From an uncultured Clostridium sp. (GTDB lineage Bacteria; Bacillota; Clostridia; Lachnospirales; Lachnospiraceae): a DNA stretch of 28,099 nt. A program made the position numbers and the translations under genes. The stretch spans positions 1 to 28,099 of the forward strand of contig UQXF01000032.1 of assembly GCA_900544905.1 (NCBI GenBank). Direction: 5' to 3'. Shown here piece by piece: positions 1 through 9,666 of this stretch. Numbering within the stretch: the stretch's first letter is position 1; each line of letters opens with the position of its first letter. Under the pieces are notes generated by a model, which made no database searches, was not told where the DNA came from, and saw only the letters and a list, made by a program, of their open reading frames with translations.

Positions 1-48
1 CGAGATGACGTCGAGTCTCGTGGGCTCGGAGATGTGTATAAGAGACAG
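1..48. other. Illumina Nextera P7/i7 adapter (non-genomic)
   Basis: Bases 1-6 match the 3' end of the P7 flow-cell oligo (CGAGAT). Bases 7-14 (GACGTCGA) sit where an 8-base i7 index belongs. Bases 15-29 are the Nextera read-2 primer part GTCTCGTGGGCTCGG, and bases 30-48 are the Tn5 mosaic end AGATGTGTATAAGAGACAG. Genomic sequence begins at 49, in frame with carB two bases later. This is library adapter left on the contig end. It should be trimmed and not read as a mobile element. Confidence 0.98.
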
Positions 49-2990
49 GACTTAACCTTTGTTCGGAGCTTTATAAGGCAGGAATTTTAGACAGATACAA
101 TGTAAAGGTAATCGGTGTACAGGTAGATGCCATTGAACGTGGCGAGGACCGTATTGAGTTCAAGAAAACCATGGACAAGTTAGGTATTGAGATGGCACGG
201 AGCGAGGTTGCCTACAGTGTCGAGGAGGCCCTTAACATTGCAGAGCAGCTCGGCTATCCGGTGGTACTCCGTCCTGCCTACACCATGGGCGGTGCCGGCG
301 GCGGACTGGTATACAACAAAGAGGAATTAAAAACTGTCTGTGCCAGAGGTTTACAGGCTAGTCTTGTAGGACAGGTGTTAGTAGAGGAATCGGTTCTCGG
401 ATGGGAAGAGCTGGAACTTGAGGTAGTCCGTGATGCAGAGGGCAACATGATTACCGTATGTTTCATTGAAAATATAGACCCGTTGGGCGTACACACAGGA
501 GATTCCTTCTGTTCCGCTCCAATGCTTACCATTTCCGAAGAATGTCAGAAGCGTTTACAGGAACAGGCATATAAAATTGTCGATTCAGTACAGGTTATTG
601 GCGGAACCAACGTACAGTTTGCCCATGACCCTGTAACGGACCGTATTATTGTAATTGAAATCAATCCTCGTACCTCCCGTTCTTCTGCTTTGGCTTCCAA
701 GGCAACCGGTTTCCCGATTGCACTGGTATCTGCCATGCTGGCAACAGGACTTACATTAAAGGATATCCCTTGCGGCAAATATGGCACACTGGACAAATAT
801 GTACCAGACGGCGACTATGTGGTAATTAAATTTGCCCGCTGGGCATTTGAAAAATTCAAGGGTGTGGAGGACAAGCTGGGAACCCAGATGCGTGCGGTAG
901 GCGAGGTTATGAGTATCGGTAAAACTTACAAGGAAGCATTTCAGAAGGCAATCCGCAGTCTGGAAACCGGGCGCTATGGTTTAGGTCATGCCAAGAATTT
1001 TGACTCCATGACAAAGGAAGAATTATTACAGCTTTTAATCACTCCATCCAGCGAGCGTCATTTCATCATGTATGAGGCATTAAGAAAAGGCGCCACTGCA
1101 GAAGAGATTTTCGAGTTGACCAAGGTAAAACACTATTTTATCGAACAGATGAAGGAACTGGTGGACGAGGAAGAGGAACTGTTAAAATCAAAGGGCTCCC
1201 TTCCGGCAGACGAGCTTTTAATTTCTGCGAAAAAGGATGGATTTTCAGATAAGTATTTAAGCCAGCTGTTAGAGATTCCGGAAGAAGAAATCAGAAACAA
1301 ACGTATCAGCTTAGGTGTCGAAGAAGCCTGGGAAGGGGTTCATGTAAGTGGAACCGAGAACAGTGCTTACTACTATTCTACCTACAATGCGGAAGACAAG
1401 AATCCGGTTTCCGATAACAAGAAAATCATGATTCTTGGAGGCGGTCCAAACCGCATCGGTCAGGGTATAGAATTTGACTATTGCTGTGTTCATGCTGCCC
1501 TCGCCCTTAAAAAGCTTGGATTTGAGACCATTATCGTTAACTGTAACCCGGAGACCGTATCTACAGATTATGATACCTCCGATAAACTGTACTTTGAACC
1601 TCTTACTCTGGAGGATGTATTAAGTATTTATAAGAAAGAAAAACCGCTCGGCGTAATTGCCCAGTTTGGAGGTCAGACCCCGCTTAACCTGGCAGCCGAG
1701 CTTGAGAAGAATGGTGTCAAAATTCTCGGTACTTCTCCATCTGTCATCGATTTGGCAGAGGACCGTGATTTATTCCGTGCCATGATGGAAAAATTAGAGA
1801 TTCCGATGCCGGAATCCGGAATGGCAACTACCGTAGAGGAGGCAACTTCTATTGCAAATGAAATCGGCTATCCGGTTATGGTTCGTCCTTCCTATGTATT
1901 AGGCGGCAGAGGCATGGAGGTTGTATATGATGATGAGAGCATGATTGGTTACATGAATGCGGCAGTCGGTGTAACCCCTGACCGCCCAATCTTAATTGAC
2001 CGTTTTCTCAATCACGCATTGGAATGTGAGGCAGATGCCATCAGTGACGGAACCCATGCATTTGTCCCGGCAGTTATGGAGCATATCGAGCTTGCCGGTG
2101 TACATTCCGGAGATTCCGCCTGCATCATTCCTTCCGTTCACATTACACCGGAAAATGTGGCTACGATTAAGGAGTACACCAGAAAGATTGCAGAGGAAAT
2201 GCACGTAAAGGGACTTATGAATATGCAGTATGCCATTGAAAACGGCAAGGTATATGTGTTGGAGGCAAATCCAAGAGCTTCCCGTACTGTACCTCTGGTA
2301 TCCAAGGTATGCAATATCCGCATGGTTCCTTTGGCTACCGACATTATAACCAGTGAATTGACTGGCAGACCTTCCCCTGTTGCAGGTTTAAAGGAACAGG
2401 ATATTCCATATTATGGCGTGAAAGAAGCTGCCTTCCCATTTAATATGTTCCAGGAGGTTGACCCGGTATTAGGACCAGAGATGCGTTCCACCGGTGAGGT
2501 ATTAGGTTTATCTCCTTCCTATGGTGAAGCCTTCTACAAGGCACAGGAGGGTGTCCAGTCCAAGCTTCCACTTGAGGGAACCGTATTGATTTCCGTAAAC
2601 CGCAAGGATAAGGCAGAAGTTGTGGAGGTCGCAAAGAGCTTTTCTGAAGATGGCTTTAACATCCTGGCTACCGGTAATACCTATGAATTAATCAGCTCTG
2701 CCGGCATTCCTGCCACAAAGGTAAAGAAACTCTACGAGGGACGCCCAAATATCTTAGATATGATTACCAATGGGGATATTGATTTGATTATCAATTCTCC
2801 GGTGGGCAAGGACAGCGTACACGACGACAGCTACTTAAGAAAGGCTGCGATTAAGGCAAAGGTTCCTTATATGACAACCATTGCCGCTGCCAAGGCAACC
2901 GCCGATGGCATCCATTATGTGAAGACCCATGCAACAGGCGATATCAAGTCATTGCAAACATTGCATAGCGAGATAAAGGATAAAGAGTAA
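49..2990 (+). CDS. carB: carbamoyl-phosphate synthase large chain, 5'-truncated
   Basis: CarB makes carbamoyl phosphate from bicarbonate, ATP and ammonia supplied by the CarA glutaminase, for pyrimidine and arginine synthesis in the cytoplasm. The open frame continues upstream of the ATG at 171 to the adapter boundary. Codons from 51 read LNLCSELYKAG, matching the region after the GGQT motif near residue 95 of E. coli CarB. About 95 N-terminal residues are therefore missing and the ATG at 171 is internal. The visible 979 residues hold the rest of ATP-grasp 1 (MGGAGGG near residue 82 and EINPRTSRSSALASKATGFP), the oligomerization region, ATP-grasp 2 starting at MILGGGPNRIGQGIEFDY, and a C-terminal MGS-like regulatory domain. 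The length agrees with the usual 1065-1075 residues once the missing part is added. CarA probably lies just outside the window. A terminator follows 70 bases after the stop. Confidence 0.96.
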
Positions 2991-3060
2991 GACAGCAGAT
3001 ATATGTTTGGCAGAAAAGTACTGCTCATAAACAGAACTGCATAAAAAAGTATGTGAAATG

Positions 3061-3091
3061 GCGGTGCAGCTTAGTTGCACCGCTATTTTTT
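3061..3091 (+). terminator. rho-independent terminator after carB
   Basis: An 8-bp perfect stem (GCGGTGCA at 3061-3068 with TGCACCGC at 3076-3083) encloses a 7-base loop. It is followed by a T-rich tract TATTTTTT at 3084-3091. It lies 70 bases past the carB stop and upstream of the antiporter promoter, so it separates the two transcription units. Confidence 0.88.
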
Positions 3092-3161
3092 AACTGCACT
3101 TTATAGAACAAATACAATTTGCACCAGCAGCGCACCATCTTATCTGTCAATTATTAAGGTG

Positions 3162-3191
3162 TTGCCAATCCAACAAATTCAATGCTATACT
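3162..3191 (+). promoter_or_regulatory. sigma-A promoter of the antiporter gene
   Basis: The -35 TTGCCA (3162-3167), an 18-base spacer and -10 TATACT (3186-3191) are preceded by an extended -10 TG (3183-3184). Transcription would start near 3198, about 30 bases before the ATG at 3228. The ribosome binding site AGGAGG is at 3215-3220. Confidence 0.7.
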
Positions 3192-3227
3192 GAATACAAT
3201 GTATAAAATATATCAGGAGGGCATCAT

Positions 3228-4817
3228 ATGACAGTTGGCATCATTTTAGTGGCACTTATTATTTTCTTATGTATTCTGGCAGATAAATTTTCCGGCAAAT
3301 TTGGTATGCCAGCCTTAATTTTATTCATGTTCATCGGAATGCTGTTTGGTAGCGATGGCATACTGAAAATACCATTTGATGATTATAAAACAGCAGAAAA
3401 TTTTTGTTCCATTGCCCTGCTTTTTATTATGTTCTATGGCGGCTTCAACACAAAATGGGAGCTTGCCAAAAGCGTTGCTGTAAAATCTGTCCTCCTGTCC
3501 ACTATCGGTGTATTGATTACGGCGGGAATCACTGCTGCTCTCTGTCATGTTTTTCTTAAATTTTCCATTACAGAAAGCTTTCTTATCGGCGGGGTTCTCT
3601 CTTCCACCGATGCTGCCAGCGTATTCTCCATACTGCGCCAGAAAAAACTGAATTTAAAAGAGGGCACCGCCTCACTGTTGGAAATGGAAAGTGGAAGCAA
3701 TGACCCGGTTTCCTATATGCTCACCGTAATTGGAATCGGACTGCTTGGAGGCGGAGAAAATAGCAATCTTTTGTATTCTGTTTTTTCCCAGCTTGTCTAT
3801 GGCAGTGCCATTGGTATTTTATTTGCTCTTGGTGCCGTCTGGCTGCTAACAAAAAGCAACTTAATTGCAGACGGACTGGACACGATTTTTATGATTGCAA
3901 CCGTTTTACTCTGTTATGGTCTCTCCAATTTGATTGGTGGAAATGCTTATTTAAGTGTTTATCTGATGGGAATTATTGTCGGCAACAGCCGGATTAAGAA
4001 TAAAAATGTACTGATTCCGTTCTTTGACGGTATTACCAGTCTGGCACAGATTTTCCTGTTCTTCCTTCTCGGCTTACTGGCATTTCCGCATAAGCTTCCT
4101 GCCATCATTGTACCGGCACTGGTAATTGTTTTCTTCCTTACCGTAATCGCAAGACCTGTGGCTGTGTTTATTATTTTAAAACCATTTAAATGCAGTACCC
4201 GGCAATGTATTCTGGTATCCTGGGCGGGACTTCGGGGCGCTGCCTCCATCGTGTTTGCAACCATGGTAATTGCCAGCGGGGCTTCTTTACATTCCGATTT
4301 GTTCCATATTGTATTTATGGTTGCCCTTTTTTCCGTTGCCATTCAGGGTACTCTGCTTCCCAAGGTTGCCCGCAGGCTGGATATGGTAGATGAAACCTCT
4401 GATGTCCGCAAGACCTTCAACGACTACCAGGAGGAGTCTGCCATTACCTTAATGCGTATGTTTATCCCAAAGGGACATAACTGGGAAAACCAGCTGGTGA
4501 AAAATGTAGCCATGCCCACAGGCTCCCTTGCCCTTATGATTAAACGTAACAAAGAAACCCTGATTCCCCGGGGAGATACCAGGATTCTTGCAGGCGACAG
4601 CGTTATCTTAAGTGTCCCTGCCTACGAACCGGCAGAACATGAAAAACTGGAAGAAATCCGAATTGACAAGGGGCATCAATGGTGCAACCATTCCATTGAA
4701 GAGCTGAAGCTGCCTCCAAATGAATTGATTGCCTTGATTATCCGGGGTGACGAAAATCTCATTCCTGACGGCAAAACCATTATTCTGGAAAATGATATTG
4801 TTGTGGCATACCGGTGA
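3228..4817 (+). CDS. CPA1-type K+ (or Na+)/H+ antiporter with tandem RCK_C domains
   Basis: A 529-residue membrane cation/proton antiporter of the NhaP2/CvrA type. The first ~390 residues are strongly hydrophobic, with about 12 membrane segments. They carry the family core motifs GGVLSSTDAASVFSILR (121-137) and GSNDPVSYML (156-165), whose N158-D159 pair is the expected ion-binding site. Two successive RCK_C (TrkA-C) like units follow: ~430-470 (GSLALMIKRNKETLIPRGDT) and ~490-529 (ELIALIIRGDENLIPDG). Such domains usually make K+ efflux responsive to a ligand such as a nucleotide. The AGGAGG site, 7 bases before the ATG, fixes the start. It has its own promoter and is convergent with the glycosylase gene, 26 bases away. 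Family assignment is firm; K+ versus Na+ preference is inference. Confidence 0.88.
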   Translation: MTVGIILVALIIFLCILADKFSGKFGMPALILFMFIGMLFGSDGILKIPFDDYKTAENFCSIALLFIMFYGGFNTKWELAKSVAVKSVLLSTIGVLITAGITAALCHVFLKFSITESFLIGGVLSSTDAASVFSILRQKKLNLKEGTASLLEMESGSNDPVSYMLTVIGIGLLGGGENSNLLYSVFSQLVYGSAIGILFALGAVWLLTKSNLIADGLDTIFMIATVLLCYGLSNLIGGNAYLSVYLMGIIVGNSRIKNKNVLIPFFDGITSLAQIFLFFLLGLLAFPHKLPAIIVPALVIVFFLTVIARPVAVFIILKPFKCSTRQCILVSWAGLRGAASIVFATMVIASGASLHSDLFHIVFMVALFSVAIQGTLLPKVARRLDMVDETSDVRKTFNDYQEESAITLMRMFIPKGHNWENQLVKNVAMPTGSLALMIKRNKETLIPRGDTRILAGDSVILSVPAYEPAEHEKLEEIRIDKGHQWCNHSIEELKLPPNELIALIIRGDENLIPDGKTIILENDIVVAYR

Positions 4818-4843
4818 CGTATTATGGATAATTCGCAACAGGG

Positions 4844-5671
4844 TCAGCCGTTTACAGGATTCTTTTTTCCAAGCAGTTCATAGTAAAATATGTACTGCTG
4901 CATGACACCCTCAAACCCTTTATAACGCCGCTTTGGAAAGCCTCTTTTGTAGTGTTGCTGTAATGCCTGGTTAATATGGGTATCTACCGGAAATGCCTGT
5001 AAATGGTGCAGTGCAAAGAGACAGATGCAGTCTGCCACCTTTTCCCCCACACCGTATAATTTCAACAGTTCTTCCTTTGCCTGCTCGTATGGCAGCTGCC
5101 GGATTTCCTCTAAACACACTTCCCCTGACACAATGCTTTTCGCTGTACGCACCACATATTTGCTGCGGTATCCCAGATTACATTCCTTCAATGCATCTTC
5201 TTCTAGCACTGCCAGCGTCTCTGGTCCTGGAAACGCATAATAGGCCTCACCATAGACATTTACTCTTTCTTCCCCATATTTCTCGCAAATATTTTCTATA
5301 CACCGGCGAATCCGCACAATATTATTCTGCTGGGAAATCAGGAATGACACAATCATTTCCCATAAATCCTGCTGCAAAATCCGTATTCCACAGCCAAATT
5401 CCGCTGCATTTTTCAAATACGCATCCTTCGGATTAATCCGACCGATATAAACCGTATAGTCATCCTCTAAATTAAAATATGTTTTCCAAAATTCCTCAAA
5501 CTCTGTTTCTTCACAGTGAAAAATACATTCTTCCCTGGTCTGTTCCATTTTCAGGTAGCGGTCACCTGCAATGATACTGTATGCATTTTCCTTCTCTGCT
5601 CTCATCCGGAAACACTGCCCGGATTCACAAATTTGGGCAAGATTAAAGTTATCTATTGTTCTTTTAACCAT
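4844..5671 (-). CDS. 8-oxoguanine DNA glycosylase/AP lyase, OGG1 type
   Basis: A base-excision repair enzyme predicted to remove 8-oxoguanine opposite C and nick the abasic site. The 275-residue form has an OGG_N-like start (NFNLAQICESGQCFR), then the helix-hairpin-helix LYGVGEKVADCICLFAL and PVDTH. By comparison with human OGG1 (KVADCICL, VDVH), the catalytic lysine is K211 and the activating aspartate D230. The frame is open to 5782, but a strong promoter lies at 5739-5766 inside that extension. The ATG at 5671 also has AAGAAGAG upstream and begins exactly at the conserved domain, so 5671 is chosen. The gene is transcribed from its own promoter just after the GNAT gene stop. Confidence 0.9.
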   Translation of the reverse strand: MVKRTIDNFNLAQICESGQCFRMRAEKENAYSIIAGDRYLKMEQTREECIFHCEETEFEEFWKTYFNLEDDYTVYIGRINPKDAYLKNAAEFGCGIRILQQDLWEMIVSFLISQQNNIVRIRRCIENICEKYGEERVNVYGEAYYAFPGPETLAVLEEDALKECNLGYRSKYVVRTAKSIVSGEVCLEEIRQLPYEQAKEELLKLYGVGEKVADCICLFALHHLQAFPVDTHINQALQQHYKRGFPKRRYKGFEGVMQQYIFYYELLGKKNPVNG

Positions 5672-5738
5672 ATTTTTCTCTTCTTTGTCTGTATAATATC
5701 TTAGTATGTCCAACCTGCAGGCAAGCGAAATTGTCTTC

Positions 5739-5766
5739 ATTATATAACAGATATCCAAACCGTCAA
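5739..5766 (-). promoter_or_regulatory. promoter of the OGG1-type glycosylase gene
   Basis: Read on the minus strand: TTGACG (5766-5761), a 16-base spacer, and a perfect TATAAT (5744-5739). The predicted start near 5732 gives a leader of about 60 bases before the ATG at 5671. It argues against translation from 5782 or from the internal ATG at 5740. Confidence 0.72.
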
Positions 5767-5778
5767 CCGCCAATTTTT

Positions 5779-6291
5779 TCAATCTGTATCCTTCAGCAGG
5801 GCATACATACAGTAGTCATGTATCTGCCCATTTTTAAAGACTCCCTTTTTCATAATGCCTTCCAAAGAAAATCCTGCTTTTTCCAGTACCCTCCGGGAAC
5901 CGGTATTATAGGCAAAGGGCTCCGCATAAATCCGTATAATATCAAATCTATCAAATGCCTCCTGGCAGAGCTGCTTTACAGCCTCCGTCACAATACCATT
6001 GCCCCAGAATTCCTCTGCCAGCCAATAGCCCAGCTCTGCACTTTTCTCATAAACATCTGTTTGGCAAAATATTCCCACACTGCCTGCCACATGTCCATTT
6101 ACCACGATTGCACGGCAGATTTGTCTCTCCTCACTGTTTTCCACACAGGAGCGGATATAACCCTCAGCATCGGCAAGCGTGTATGGATACGGAAATACAT
6201 TTCTGAGATTTGCTGCAATGTTTTTATTATTGGCATAGTGTGCAATGTCCTGTGAATCGGCTAAATTCCATTTTTGCAGTTCGAATTCCAT
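5779..6291 (-). CDS. GNAT-family N-acetyltransferase, RimJ/RimL-like
   Basis: A 170-residue protein of the size and layout of the RimJ/RimL acetyltransferases, which transfer acetyl from acetyl-CoA to amines or protein N-termini. Visible elements are the central strand ELGYWLAEEFWGNGIVTEAV (86-105), whose WGNG segment is the acetyl-CoA pyrophosphate loop, and YAEPFAYNTGSRRVLEKAGF (122-141), typical of motif B. GGAGG at 6301-6305 precedes the ATG by 9 bases. The substrate cannot be told. It is followed directly by the promoter of the glycosylase gene, so the two may be separately expressed. Confidence 0.87.
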   Translation of the reverse strand: MEFELQKWNLADSQDIAHYANNKNIAANLRNVFPYPYTLADAEGYIRSCVENSEERQICRAIVVNGHVAGSVGIFCQTDVYEKSAELGYWLAEEFWGNGIVTEAVKQLCQEAFDRFDIIRIYAEPFAYNTGSRRVLEKAGFSLEGIMKKGVFKNGQIHDYCMYALLKDTD

Positions 6292-6390
6292 TATTGGATA
6301 CCTCCATTCTTCTTAATATCTACTAACATTCAAGTTTTTTATAAAACAATCACTTCATTAATATTAAACGCTTCGGAAAATTTACTTTTC

Positions 6391-7221
6391 TTAATCAGCG
6401 CATAACTCTACTGATACAACCGCATCTGAATGCTCATAGACCATTATACATACCGTCCCATGGCTTGCGTTAATATCTTCTAACAGGGTGAAATCACAAC
6501 CTGTAACCTCATATTTCTTGAATGTTCCATCTACCATCCCTGATATATAATAGTATGTACACCGTCCCCTCATACCTGATGAAATACTATATTTAGCATT
6601 TCCCATATATATCTGTTCAGGCGCTGTTTGAAAATCTATACATACATCCATTAATCCTTTTCCCACAAAAATAACGAAAGCTACAGACACAGTGCAGCCA
6701 ATGCCCCAGCACATTTTGCTGAAGCCTCTATTATTTATAAAGCCTTTTATACAGAGTATCAAAAGAACTATAAAAAAAAGTAAACACGGACATATTTTAA
6801 CAAGTTCAAACAACAATACATGACTACCATATGCTGGTATAAACCCATACACTAACGACTCTAAAAAAACAAGAAGTATTGCTATAAGTACAACATATTT
6901 TATTTTTTTCTTCAGCCAAAACAAGAGTCTCCGTACTTTATATTCCCGATTAGCTCTGGAAATGTTTTCTACATCCTCTATCCTATGCCAGGCACCATAA
7001 GAAACATCAACTGTATCAAATGCATCCTCCACATCAGAACAGGGTAATATACAAATAATTTCGTATTCCTCATCTATAAAAAGTAAATTTACTTCCATAT
7101 TATCTTCTAACTTCTCAATCGCCAAAAAAGAAACCATTCGGTTCAAATTTTTACCATAGTTATCTTTATCTGTATACCACCTTATCACATGTCCATCAAT
7201 CTTACCGGGAAAAGTACTCAT
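6391..7221 (-). CDS. unknown three-TM membrane protein
   Basis: I do not recognise this 276-residue protein. The N-terminal ~100 residues are soluble and acidic. Three hydrophobic segments follow at about 108-127 (YVVLIAILLVFLESLVYGF), 140-160 (LVKICPCLLFFIVLLILCI) and 172-190. A C-terminal ~75-residue domain with YYYISGMVDGTFKKYEVTG looks beta-rich and probably lies on one side of the membrane. The frame opens at 7254, but the ATG at 7221 has GAGGGGG seven bases upstream, whereas the codon at 7254 has none. It starts 29 bases after the recQ stop and is probably co-transcribed with it. No function is proposed. Confidence 0.75.
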   Translation of the reverse strand: MSTFPGKIDGHVIRWYTDKDNYGKNLNRMVSFLAIEKLEDNMEVNLLFIDEEYEIICILPCSDVEDAFDTVDVSYGAWHRIEDVENISRANREYKVRRLLFWLKKKIKYVVLIAILLVFLESLVYGFIPAYGSHVLLFELVKICPCLLFFIVLLILCIKGFINNRGFSKMCWGIGCTVSVAFVIFVGKGLMDVCIDFQTAPEQIYMGNAKYSISSGMRGRCTYYYISGMVDGTFKKYEVTGCDFTLLEDINASHGTVCIMVYEHSDAVVSVELCAD

Positions 7222-7250
7222 CTCTCTGCCCCCTCTAACTACAATACTAA

Positions 7251-9602
7251 TCACAGTTGTTTATTTGATTCACCCTTCGTGTAATGCTCCACTATCATCC
7301 TCTGTGCCTGTTCGTCATAATAAATATCCTGATACTGTGTTCCTTTTTTACTAAGTCTGGGGCCTAAAAATAACCCTGCCAGTACACCTTTTTCAGACAC
7401 CTCTTTCTTTGGAATTCTTCCGTAAAAGGTCTGGCTCGCCATTCCTTCCGACATAATAAACCGGAAGATTTCTGCGCCGGAAATTTTCTTCGTTTCATCT
7501 GAATTGTGAAGATTATTTAAATGGTCTGCAATTTCCGTGACAAGATACTTTTCCCCGTAAGAAAATTCTATAGCCTGCTCCGGTGTCAGAAAAAAGTCCT
7601 GTTTTGCAGCCTGCCCTGTGGCATTTTTCGAAGTCCTTATTTTTCTGTCACCCTGCCCCGGCTGGCTGTTGGCTGTGCCCTCTAATACTTCTTCTATTTC
7701 CCCAAAATATAATTTTTCTCTGGTGCCATTTGTAAAGGCTGTTATGTGCTGTGAAAACCGCTCACCATATTTTTTTAATTTGTTCTCACCGACTCCGGAA
7801 ACATGAAGCATTTCTTCTTTTGTCAATGGAAGCTTTATACACATATCTATCAGTGTCTTATCCGAAAATACAAGATATGGCGGAATATTTTCTTCCCGGG
7901 CAATGGTAAGCCGGAGTTCTCTTAACAGGTCAAACAGCTCCAGCCCTCTGCTGTTAAGAATGTCTGATTTTCTCCTCTTTGCTTTTACTGCCTTATTATT
8001 TCCGGCATTTTCATCACCGACACTTTCATGTTCAAATATATTCTCTTTTGCTATTTTCAGGATAATTTTCCTTTCTTCATTTAGAAAAGCTCTCCCCTGT
8101 TCTGTAGTCTTTACCAGCGCATATTTATCCCTTGTCCGGAATAGCAGCTGTTCTGTTATCATCTGCTCCATAATTTCTTTGATAAATGGCTCGGACAATT
8201 CCTTTAAGGAGCCATAGGACTGGTACGAGGACACATGATATTCCCGAAGCTTTGCCCTGTTATCTCCCCGCAGAGTTCCGGCAACTACATTTACACCATA
8301 ACGCTGTCTCAATTCCAGTACACATTCTATGATTTTCCTTGCCTCATCTGTCACGTCAATTACTTCAAATTCCTTTTGACAGTTGGAGCAGTTACCACAT
8401 TCCTTTTCACTCTGCTCTCCAAAATACTGCAATATATATTCCCGAAGGCAATTCTTCGTCATGCAGTAGCGGGTCATCATCTGAAGCCGCTCTTCGTCCC
8501 GCTGCCTGATTGCCCGCATTTCCTCCGGCGTAAAATCCGGATTGTCTTCCTTGTTATTAATCAGAAATCGGTTGATTACCACATCCTGCGCTGAATATAA
8601 CAAAATACATTCCGACGGTTCACCATCTCTCCCGGCACGTCCGGCCTCCTGATAGTAATTTTCCATGCTCTGGGGCATGTTATAGTGAATCACATAACGC
8701 ACATTGGATTTATCAATCCCCATGCCAAATGCGTTAGTTGCCACCATCACCGGACTGCGGTCATAGATAAAATCCTCCTGGTTTTTCTGCCGCTCCCCAT
8801 TACCAAGTCCTGCATGGTACTTCGTTACCGGTACCCCTTCCCGCAATAATTTTTCATAAACTGCATCTACATTTTTTCTTGTAGCACAATAAATGATACC
8901 ACTGTCGCTGCTATGCTTCTTCACATAACCAGTGACATATGCATCCTTCTTCTTTACTGTCTCCACTGCAAAATAGAGATTTTCCCGGTTAAATCCAGTC
9001 ACAAGAACCTTCGGTTTATGAAGTCCTAAGACACACTGTATATCCTCTTTGACTACCTCCGTCGCAGTTGCAGTAAACGCACTGATGATTGGGCGCTTAA
9101 ACAGCTCTCTGATAAATTGTACAATTTTCAAATAGCTCGGTCTGAAATCCTGCCCCCATTGGGAAATGCAGTGTGCTTCATCTACTGTAACCATACTGAT
9201 ATCAGCCCGTCTGGCGAAGTTTAAAAATTCCCATGTTTCCAGCCGCTCCGGAGCTACATAGATTATCTTATACTGGCCATTTGCCGCATATTGCATCGCC
9301 CTGGAAATCTGGCTTTCTGTCAAAGAGCTGTTGATGTAGGCGGCATGGATTCCTGCCTGGTTCAGTGCACGAACCTGGTCCTTCATAAGGGAAATTAATG
9401 GCGAGATTACCACTGTGATTCCGGAAAGCATTAAAGCTGGCACCTGATAGCAGATGGATTTGCCTGCTCCGGTTGGCATGATGCCTAAGACGTCCTGCCC
9501 GGAAAGAATTGCATCGATGAGGGTTTCCTGCCCGTTTCGGAACGACTGGTAGCCGAAGTATTTTTCCAGGATATTGTGTTTTGTTATTGTTTCCTGCTGC
9601 AT
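7251..9602 (-). CDS. recQ: ATP-dependent DNA helicase RecQ with C-terminal extension
   Basis: A 3'-5' SF2 helicase of recombination and replication-fork repair, 783 residues from the ATG at 9602. AAAGGA lies 9 bases upstream of that ATG; the longer frame from 9620 would start at a TTG overlapping this site. Motifs: Walker A PTGAGKS (43-49), DEAH (141-144), RecQ-specific QWGQDFRPSY, arginine-finger motif YYQEAGRAGRDG (~317-328), zinc cysteines (C385, C402, C405, C408 in CGNCSNC), an RQC winged helix (~425-510) and HRDC (~550-625). E. coli RecQ has about 610 residues, so ~150 residues at the C-terminus are extra; they include TPEQAIEFSYGEKYLVTEI, possibly another winged helix. The Nudix gene lies 64 bases upstream, suggesting co-transcription. 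Confidence 0.95.
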   Translation of the reverse strand: MQQETITKHNILEKYFGYQSFRNGQETLIDAILSGQDVLGIMPTGAGKSICYQVPALMLSGITVVISPLISLMKDQVRALNQAGIHAAYINSSLTESQISRAMQYAANGQYKIIYVAPERLETWEFLNFARRADISMVTVDEAHCISQWGQDFRPSYLKIVQFIRELFKRPIISAFTATATEVVKEDIQCVLGLHKPKVLVTGFNRENLYFAVETVKKKDAYVTGYVKKHSSDSGIIYCATRKNVDAVYEKLLREGVPVTKYHAGLGNGERQKNQEDFIYDRSPVMVATNAFGMGIDKSNVRYVIHYNMPQSMENYYQEAGRAGRDGEPSECILLYSAQDVVINRFLINNKEDNPDFTPEEMRAIRQRDEERLQMMTRYCMTKNCLREYILQYFGEQSEKECGNCSNCQKEFEVIDVTDEARKIIECVLELRQRYGVNVVAGTLRGDNRAKLREYHVSSYQSYGSLKELSEPFIKEIMEQMITEQLLFRTRDKYALVKTTEQGRAFLNEERKIILKIAKENIFEHESVGDENAGNNKAVKAKRRKSDILNSRGLELFDLLRELRLTIAREENIPPYLVFSDKTLIDMCIKLPLTKEEMLHVSGVGENKLKKYGERFSQHITAFTNGTREKLYFGEIEEVLEGTANSQPGQGDRKIRTSKNATGQAAKQDFFLTPEQAIEFSYGEKYLVTEIADHLNNLHNSDETKKISGAEIFRFIMSEGMASQTFYGRIPKKEVSEKGVLAGLFLGPRLSKKGTQYQDIYYDEQAQRMIVEHYTKGESNKQL

Positions 9603-9666
9603 GTCTTTTGTTCCTTTCAAAAAGTTCTAAGATTCAAGGGACTTCCATCTCTGGCGTGGGCACTTT

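Noticed and set aside
30..48. Tn5 mosaic-end sequence as sign of a resident transposon
   Set aside because: It is immediately preceded by the read-2 primer, index and P7 sequence, so it comes from library preparation.
171..179. ATG at 171 as the carB start
   Set aside because: The same frame continues upstream with conserved CarB sequence to base 51, so this ATG is internal.
3959..4342. 127-residue minus-strand frame inside the antiporter gene
   Set aside because: It is a shadow of the conserved antiporter membrane region with no start signal.
4993..5436. 147-residue plus-strand frame inside the glycosylase gene
   Set aside because: It is antisense to a well-supported gene and shows no domain; the residue mix is that of a reverse-strand shadow.
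5672..5782. 37-residue N-terminal extension of the glycosylase
   Set aside because: It contains a strong promoter, has no ribosome binding site and no family similarity.
5731..6255. 174-residue plus-strand frame over the GNAT gene
   Set aside because: It is antisense to a recognised acetyltransferase with a good ribosome binding site and shows no family motifs.
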